DNA of 64,000 nucleotides from Citrobacter amalonaticus (lineage in GTDB: Bacteria; Pseudomonadota; Gammaproteobacteria; Enterobacterales; Enterobacteriaceae): the NCBI GenBank assembly GCA_028994555.1, contig JARDVN010000001.1, forward strand, positions 2,790,001 through 2,854,000, in the 5' to 3' direction. This document shows, one piece after another, positions 57,587 to 64,000 of this stretch (within the stretch, counting starts at the first letter, position 1; each line of letters starts with the position of its first letter). The notes beneath the pieces are model-generated. The model did not search any database. It worked only from the letters and a program-made list of their open reading frames with translations, and was not told the origin of the DNA. The translations under genes were made by a program, and so were the position numbers.

Positions 57587-57622
57587 AATATGCGGCTATT
57601 TCAACAGATGCTGGTTTCATGA

Positions 57623-59371
57623 ATGCATAACGATAAAGATCTCTCTACGTGGCAGACGTTTCGCCGACTGTGGCCAACCATTGCGCCTTTCAAATCGGGT
57701 CTGATCGTGGCGGGTGTTGCGTTAATCCTCAACGCGGCCAGCGATACCTTCATGTTATCGCTCCTCAAACCATTACTGGACGATGGTTTTGGTAAAACAG
57801 ATCGCTCAGTGTTGCTTTGGATGCCGCTGGTGGTTATTGGGCTGATGATATTACGTGGTATCACCAGCTATATCTCCAGCTACTGTATTTCCTGGGTATC
57901 AGGCAAAGTGGTGATGACTATGCGTCGTCGCCTGTTTGGTCATATGATGGGAATGCCGGTTTCTTTCTTTGACAAACAATCCACCGGGACGCTGCTGTCT
58001 CGTATTACTTACGATTCTGAACAGGTTGCCTCTTCGTCTTCCGGCGCGTTGATTACTGTTGTGCGTGAAGGCGCATCAATTATCGGCCTGTTTATCATGA
58101 TGTTTTATTACAGCTGGCAGCTGTCGATCATCCTGGTTGTGCTGGCACCCATCGTTTCAATTGCTATCCGCGTAGTCTCCAAACGTTTTCGTGCTATCAG
58201 TAAGAATATGCAGAATACGATGGGGCAGGTGACAACCAGCGCGGAGCAGATGCTGAAAGGCCACAAAGAAGTGCTGATTTTCGGTGGTCAGGGAGTGGAA
58301 ACGAAGCGCTTCGACAAAGTCAGTAACAAGATGCGCTTGCAGGGGATGAAGATGGTTTCTGCCTCTTCCATTTCCGACCCTATCATCCAGTTGATTGCCT
58401 CTCTGGCGCTGGCGTTTGTTCTGTACGCTGCCAGCTTTCCAAGCGTTATGGACAGCCTGACGGCAGGTACGATCACCGTGGTCTTCTCCTCAATGATTGC
58501 TCTGATGCGCCCACTGAAATCACTGACCAACGTCAACGCTCAGTTCCAGCGCGGTATGGCAGCGTGCCAGACTTTATTTGCGATCCTGGATAGCGAGCAG
58601 GAAAAAGATGAAGGTAAACGTGTGATTGATCGTGCAACTGGCGATCTGGAATTTCGCAATGTCACCTTTACCTATCCGGGCCGCGAAGTGCCGGCGCTGC
58701 GTAACATCAACCTGAAAATTCCGGCAGGCAAAACCGTTGCGCTGGTGGGACGTTCAGGTTCCGGTAAGTCAACCATTGCCAGTCTGATTACGCGTTTCTA
58801 CGACATCAATGAAGGCGAAATCCTGATGGATGGTCACGATTTGCGTGAGTACACCCTGGCCTCATTGCGTAATCAGGTCGCGCTGGTTTCACAAAACGTG
58901 CATCTGTTCAATGACACGGTGGCGAACAACATCGCCTACGCGCGTAATGAGCAGTACACCCGTGAACAGATTGAAGAAGCGGCCCGCATGGCGTATGCGA
59001 TGGACTTTATCAGTAAGATGGATAATGGACTGGATACGGTGATTGGTGAAAACGGCGTGCTGTTGTCCGGTGGTCAGCGTCAGCGTATCGCTATTGCGCG
59101 TGCCTTGCTACGAGACAGCCCGATTCTGATCCTTGACGAAGCGACGTCAGCTCTGGATACCGAATCAGAGCGCGCTATCCAGGCGGCGCTGGACGAACTG
59201 CAGAAAAACCGTACCTCGCTGGTGATTGCACACCGTCTCTCAACCATCGAGCAGGCCGACGAAATTGTGGTCGTGGAAGATGGGCTGATTGTGGAACGCG
59301 GCACGCACAGTGAGCTGCTGGAACATCGCGGCGTCTACGCGCAACTGCACAAAATGCAATTTGGTCAATGA
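57623..59371 (+). CDS. msbA: Lipid A/phospholipid flippase MsbA
   Basis: Essential ABC exporter flipping lipid A-core across the inner membrane. Six transmembrane helices, Walker [10 protein letters not shown] (about residue 376), signature LSGGQRQR, Walker [13 protein letters not shown]. 582 residues, complete and near identical to E. coli. Its stop overlaps the lpxK start (ATGA), so the two are translationally coupled. Confidence 0.98.
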
Positions 59372-60346
59372 TCGCGCGAATCTGGTCCGGTGAGTCGCCC
59401 TTGTGGCGATTGTTACTCCCTCTCTCCTGGCTGTACGGTCTGGTGAGCGGGGGGGATCCGCCTGTGCTATACGCTCGGGATTAAGCGCGCCTGGCGCGCG
59501 CCGGTACCCGTGGTGGTGGTCGGTAACCTGACCGCGGGTGGCAACGGTAAAACGCCGGTGGTGATTTGGCTTGTGGAACAGCTCCAGCAGCGCGGTCTTC
59601 GCGTTGGAGTCGTTTCCCGTGGTTATGGTGGCAAAGCGGCGTCCTATCCCTTGCTACTGAATGCCGAAACGACCACTGCTGAAGCGGGTGATGAACCGGT
59701 ACTGATTTATCAGCGCACCGGTGCGCCGGTTGCCGTGTCTCCCAACCGGGCTGACGCGGTCAAAACGATTCTTGCGCATCACGATGTGCAGATCATTGTT
59801 ACCGATGATGGCCTTCAGCACTATCGCCTGGCCCGCGATGTCGAGATAGTGGTGGTGGATGGCGTTCGTCGCTTCGGTAACGGTTGGTGGCTACCAGCAG
59901 GCCCTATGCGTGAGCGGGCTGGTCGCCTGAAAACGGTGGATGCAGTCATCGTCAATGGCGGTATCCCGCAACCGGGAGAGATCCCGATGCGCCTGGCGCC
60001 AGGACTGGCTGTGAACCTGCGTACCGGTGAGCGTCGTGATGTCGCGCAACTGCAAAACGTGGTGGCGATGGCCGGTATAGGTCATCCGCCGCGCTTTTTT
60101 TCCACGTTAGAGGCTTGTGGCGTACAGCCGCAAAAATGTGTTTCGCTGGCGGACCATCAGGCATTGACTTCACGTGATGTCAACGGCTTACTGAACACAT
60201 TACAAACGCTGGTCATGACGGAGAAGGATGCCGTTAAATGCCGCGCGTTTGCTGAAGATAACTGGTGGTATCTCCCTGTCGACGCACTTCTGTCGGGGGC
60301 TGAGCCTGAGGCATTACTCGAAAAATTGATCGCGCTGACACGTTAG
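59368..60346 (+). CDS. lpxK: Tetraacyldisaccharide 4'-kinase (one frame break)
   Basis: Essential lipid A kinase. From ATG 59368: [20 protein letters not shown], an N-terminal hydrophobic helix. The frame breaks at the seven-G run 59449-59455; six G gives [21 protein letters not shown] and then the P-loop [15 protein letters not shown] (about residues 48-62). Corrected length 325 residues. The literal sequence would lose the membrane helix. Overlaps msbA. Confidence 0.95.
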
Positions 60347-60387
60347 CACACCACCATGACGGCAGCGTACAAATGAGGGAATCATGA

Positions 60388-61620
60388 ATGTCGTTGCCGC
60401 ACCTCTCACTTACGGATGCCCGTAACCTCCATCTCGCCGCCCAGGGATTGTTGAAAAAACCACGACGTCGTGCGCTGGCAAGCGACATCCTGCCGACGAT
60501 TACCCGCATGTCGCTGCTGCAAATTGACACCATCAATATTGTTGCGCGAAGCCCTTACCTGGTGTTGTTCAGCCGACTGGGTGATTACACAACGCAGTGG
60601 CTGGATGAGGCATTAATACGGGGCGAGCTGATGGAATACTGGGCTCATGAGGCCTGTTTCCTGCCGCGTAGTGACTTTTCGCTGATACGCCACCGGATGC
60701 TGACACCTGAAAAAATGGGCTGGAAGTACCAGGCGGCGTGGATGAAAGAGCATGCTGACGAAATTGAGCAACTGTTGCAGCATATCCATCAAAATGGACC
60801 GGTACGCTCTGCGGACTTTGAGCATCCGCGTAAAGGCAGCAGTGGTTGGTGGGACTGGAAACCGCACAAGTTACACCTGGAAGGGCTGTTCACGGCAGGG
60901 AAGGTGATGGTGATTGAACGGCGTAACTTCCAGCGTGTGTACGATCTCACGCATCGCGTGATGCCGCACTGGGATGATGAACGCGATCTGCTGCCCAGGG
61001 CGCAAGCAGAATTTGTCATGCTGGATAACAGCGCGCGCAGTCTGGGGATTTTTCGCGAGCAATGGCTGGCAGATTACTACCGTCTGAAGCGACCTGACTT
61101 ACAAAACTGGCGTGACAGGCGGGTTGAGCAACAGCAGATTATCCCCGTTGAGGTCGAAAATTTGGGGGCGCTATGGCTGCATGCGGATCTGCTGCCACTG
61201 CTTGAACAGGCGCAGGCAGGAAAGCTGACAGCGACGCATAGCGCGGTACTGTCGCCGTTTGATCCGGTGGTCTGGGATCGCAAGCGTGCGGAGCAACTGT
61301 TCGACTTCAGCTATCGGCTGGAGTGTTACACGCCAGCGCCAAAGCGCCAGTATGGTTATTTTGTTCTTCCTTTATTGCATCGGGGTCAACTGGTCGGGCG
61401 GATGGACGCTAAAATGCACCGTAAAACGGGCGTGCTGGAAGTGATTACTCTTTATCTGCAGGAGGGGGTAAAGCCGGGTATGACGCTGCAAAACGGCTTA
61501 CAACAGGCGATAACCGATTTTGCCCGCTGGCAGAAAGCGGCTCGAGTGACGCTGGGTCAGTGTCCGCAAGGGATATTTACGCAATGTCGGCAGGGGTGGG
61601 AAATAGACGCAGTCGCATGA
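60388..61620 (+). CDS. ycaQ: YcaQ, interstrand-crosslink DNA glycosylase
   Basis: HTH_42-superfamily glycosylase that unhooks interstrand crosslinks and alkylated bases. The catalytic QxQ-type region corresponds to RMSLLQIDTINIV (about residues 35-47); winged-helix repeats follow. 410 residues from ATG 60388 (MSLPHLSLTDARN) with GAGGGA; an overlapping ATG four bases upstream is out of frame. Contains intact five-G runs. Confidence 0.95.
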   Translation: MSLPHLSLTDARNLHLAAQGLLKKPRRRALASDILPTITRMSLLQIDTINIVARSPYLVLFSRLGDYTTQWLDEALIRGELMEYWAHEACFLPRSDFSLIRHRMLTPEKMGWKYQAAWMKEHADEIEQLLQHIHQNGPVRSADFEHPRKGSSGWWDWKPHKLHLEGLFTAGKVMVIERRNFQRVYDLTHRVMPHWDDERDLLPRAQAEFVMLDNSARSLGIFREQWLADYYRLKRPDLQNWRDRRVEQQQIIPVEVENLGALWLHADLLPLLEQAQAGKLTATHSAVLSPFDPVVWDRKRAEQLFDFSYRLECYTPAPKRQYGYFVLPLLHRGQLVGRMDAKMHRKTGVLEVITLYLQEGVKPGMTLQNGLQQAITDFARWQKAARVTLGQCPQGIFTQCRQGWEIDAVA

Positions 61621-61671
61621 GCGAGTATGATAAGATTTCCCCATTCATTACCCGGTCCATCTGGAGGAACT

Positions 61672-62597
<926 letters not shown>

Positions 62598-62603
62598 TTC
62601 CTT

Positions 62604-62639
62604 TTACGACACTCCACTTTTCGTTGAGAGGAGTGTCGT
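62604..62639. terminator. kdsB-distal hairpin
   Basis: TACGACACTCC and GGAGTGTCGTA, perfect 11-bp stem with a 14-base loop, soon after kdsB. No T-run. Confidence 0.6.
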
Positions 62640-62749
62640 ACCGTTGCGATTTTCCTCGTTTTTTCTTTTCAACAATTGATCTCATCCGGGTGACATCTGT
62701 CGGTGTGGCGCTCATTATAAAAGCAGTAGCTTTTATGGGGGCAATCTGA

Positions 62750-63643
62750 ATGGAACAGCTTCGTGCCGAACTCAGTCACTTACTGGGCGAAAAACTAAGC
62801 CGCATTGAATGCGTGAATGAGAAAGCTGATACGGCTCTGTGGTCACTGTATGACAGCCAGGGCAACCCGATGCCGTTGATGGCCCAAAGTTTCACCACGC
62901 CGGGAGTCGCACAGCAACTGGCCTGGAAAACCACCATGTTAGCGCGTAGCGGCACGGTACGCATGCCGGTCATTTATGGGGTGATGACTCACGATGAACA
63001 TCCCGGTCCGGATGTCCTGCTGCTGGAACGTCTGCGTGGCGTCCCGGTTGAAGCGCCAGCCCGGACGCCGGAGCGCTGGGAACAGCTTAAAGATCAAATT
63101 GTCGAAGGATTACTGGCGTGGCATCGCCAGGATAGCCGGGGGTGTGTCGGCGCGGTGGATAACACGCAGGAGAATATCTGGCCTTCCTGGTACCGCCAGC
63201 GGGTTGAGGTGCTCTGGAGTACGCTCAACCAGTTTAACAACACCGGGCTAACCATGCAGGATAAACGCATTCTGTTTCGCACCCGAGAATGCCTGCCAGC
63301 GCTGTTTGAAGGCTTTAACGACAACTGCGTGCTGGTGCATGGCAATTTGAGTTTGCGCAGCATGCTGAAAGACGCCCGCAGCGATCAGCTTCTGGCGATG
63401 GTGGGGCCCGGCATTATGCTCTGGGCGCCACGGGAGTACGAACTGTTCCGGCTGGTAGATAACACGCTGGCGGAAGGACTACTCTGGCATTACCTGCAAC
63501 GCGCGCCAGTGGCGGAGTCGTTCATCTGGCGGCGTTGGCTATATGTGTTATGGGATGAAGTCGCGCAACTGGTCAACACCGGGCGCTTTAACCGATCTCA
63601 TTTTGATCTCGCTGCGAAATCACTGCTGCCCTGGCTCGCCTGA
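62750..63643 (+). CDS. ycbJ: YcbJ, phosphotransferase-like protein
   Basis: 297-residue protein of the aminoglycoside-phosphotransferase/kinase-like fold; substrate unknown. CVLVHGNLSLRSMLKDAR resembles the catalytic loop (HGN instead of the usual HGD), so activity is uncertain. GGGGGCAATCTGA before ATG. Converges with elyC with a 24-base overlap. Confidence 0.9.
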   Translation: MEQLRAELSHLLGEKLSRIECVNEKADTALWSLYDSQGNPMPLMAQSFTTPGVAQQLAWKTTMLARSGTVRMPVIYGVMTHDEHPGPDVLLLERLRGVPVEAPARTPERWEQLKDQIVEGLLAWHRQDSRGCVGAVDNTQENIWPSWYRQRVEVLWSTLNQFNNTGLTMQDKRILFRTRECLPALFEGFNDNCVLVHGNLSLRSMLKDARSDQLLAMVGPGIMLWAPREYELFRLVDNTLAEGLLWHYLQRAPVAESFIWRRWLYVLWDEVAQLVNTGRFNRSHFDLAAKSLLPWLA

Positions 63644-64000
63644 AGCGCCTTTCAGCCACTGCCAGATTCTCCCCAGCGTCTCATAGCTCGCGCGATCGCT
63701 ATGCATCAACCATACGGGAGAAGGGATCGCGCGTTCCCATGGATTCAGCGGCGAATCGATGGCCAGTTGATTCGCCGGAGCCGGCAATGGGTTTAACCCG
63801 GCTTGTTGAAAGAAAATTATCGCCCGCGGCAGATGAGAAGCTGAAGTGACCAGCAGGAACGGCGCGTCGCCGATAGCCTGCTTCACGGCAGCGGCTTCTT
63901 CCTCCGTATCCCTGGGCTTGTCGAGCGTGATGATATCTTCTTCCGGTACACCTAACGATTGCGCCACCCGTGCGCCGACCTCTGCCGTACTCACCGGATT
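63620..64000 (-). CDS. elyC: ElyC, envelope biogenesis factor (DUF218), N-terminus off the window
   Basis: C-terminal 126 residues of the DUF218 protein ElyC (ycbC), an inner-membrane factor important for peptidoglycan synthesis at low temperature. Visible: NPVSTAEVGARVAQSLGV at the edge, TLDKPRDTEEEAAAV, FLLVTSASHLPRA and the C-terminus WQWLKGASGEPGQQ. Frame open to the window end. The usual start is beyond position 64000; the GTG at 63994 is not the start. Confidence 0.94.
   Translation of the reverse strand, partial: NPVSTAEVGARVAQSLGVPEEDIITLDKPRDTEEEAAAVKQAIGDAPFLLVTSASHLPRAIIFFQQAGLNPLPAPANQLAIDSPLNPWERAIPSPVWLMHSDRASYETLGRIWQWLKGASGEPGQQ

Overview
The window is a stretch of enterobacterial core chromosome. 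Gene content and order follow the E. coli K-12 region from ybjT to elyC: ybjT-ltaE-poxB, hcr-hcp, lysO, aqpZ, ybjD, ybjX, macAB, cspD, clpSA, serW, infA-aat, cydCD, trxB, lrp, ftsK-lolA-rarA, serS, dmsABC, ycaC, ycaD, pflAB-focA, ycaO, ycaP, serC-aroA, cmk-rpsA-ihfB, ycaI-msbA-lpxK, ycaQ, ycaR-kdsB, ycbJ, elyC. Protein similarity, the extra DoxX gene after poxB, the pirin/LysR pair beside serW and the lack of ycaMNK suggest a Citrobacter-like member of the Enterobacteriaceae. The genus is an inference.

Layout. 1-9 kb: threonine and pyruvate metabolism, then nitrosative-stress genes (hcp-hcr) and two transporters. 9-19 kb: an OLD-type nuclease, the MacAB export pump, the ClpS-ClpA protease adaptor and unfoldase, and tRNA-Ser(GGA). 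Two 178-179 bp tandem repeats of rtT type, each seeded with the tRNA 3' end, follow the tRNA. 19-28 kb: a pirin/LysR pair, infA, aat, the CydDC exporter, thioredoxin reductase and Lrp. 28-36 kb: DNA translocase FtsK, LolA, RarA and SerS. 36-47 kb: anaerobic metabolism (DMSO reductase; pyruvate formate-lyase, its activase and the formate channel). 47-64 kb: YcaO, serine and aromatic biosynthesis, ribosomal protein S1, IHF-beta, a ComEC-like protein, MsbA/LpxK/KdsB for lipid A and LPS, and YcaQ.

Functional links: Aat, ClpS and ClpA form the N-degron pathway. CydDC and TrxB share thiol redox control. dmsABC, pflBA-focA and hcp-hcr are anaerobic modules, and FNR-, NarL- or NsrR-like sites are visible in front of them. 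MsbA, LpxK, KdsB, LolA and ElyC all serve the envelope.

The dominant anomaly is technical. I count 25 single-base expansions of homopolymers (mostly G/C runs of 6-7, some A/T runs) that break 17 genes, including the essential ftsK, serS, rpsA and lpxK. Removing one base at each site restores proteins of the usual family length. I read these as sequence or assembly errors, not pseudogenes, and give reconciled gene boundaries. The best candidate for unusual biology is the tRNA-seeded repeat array after serW.
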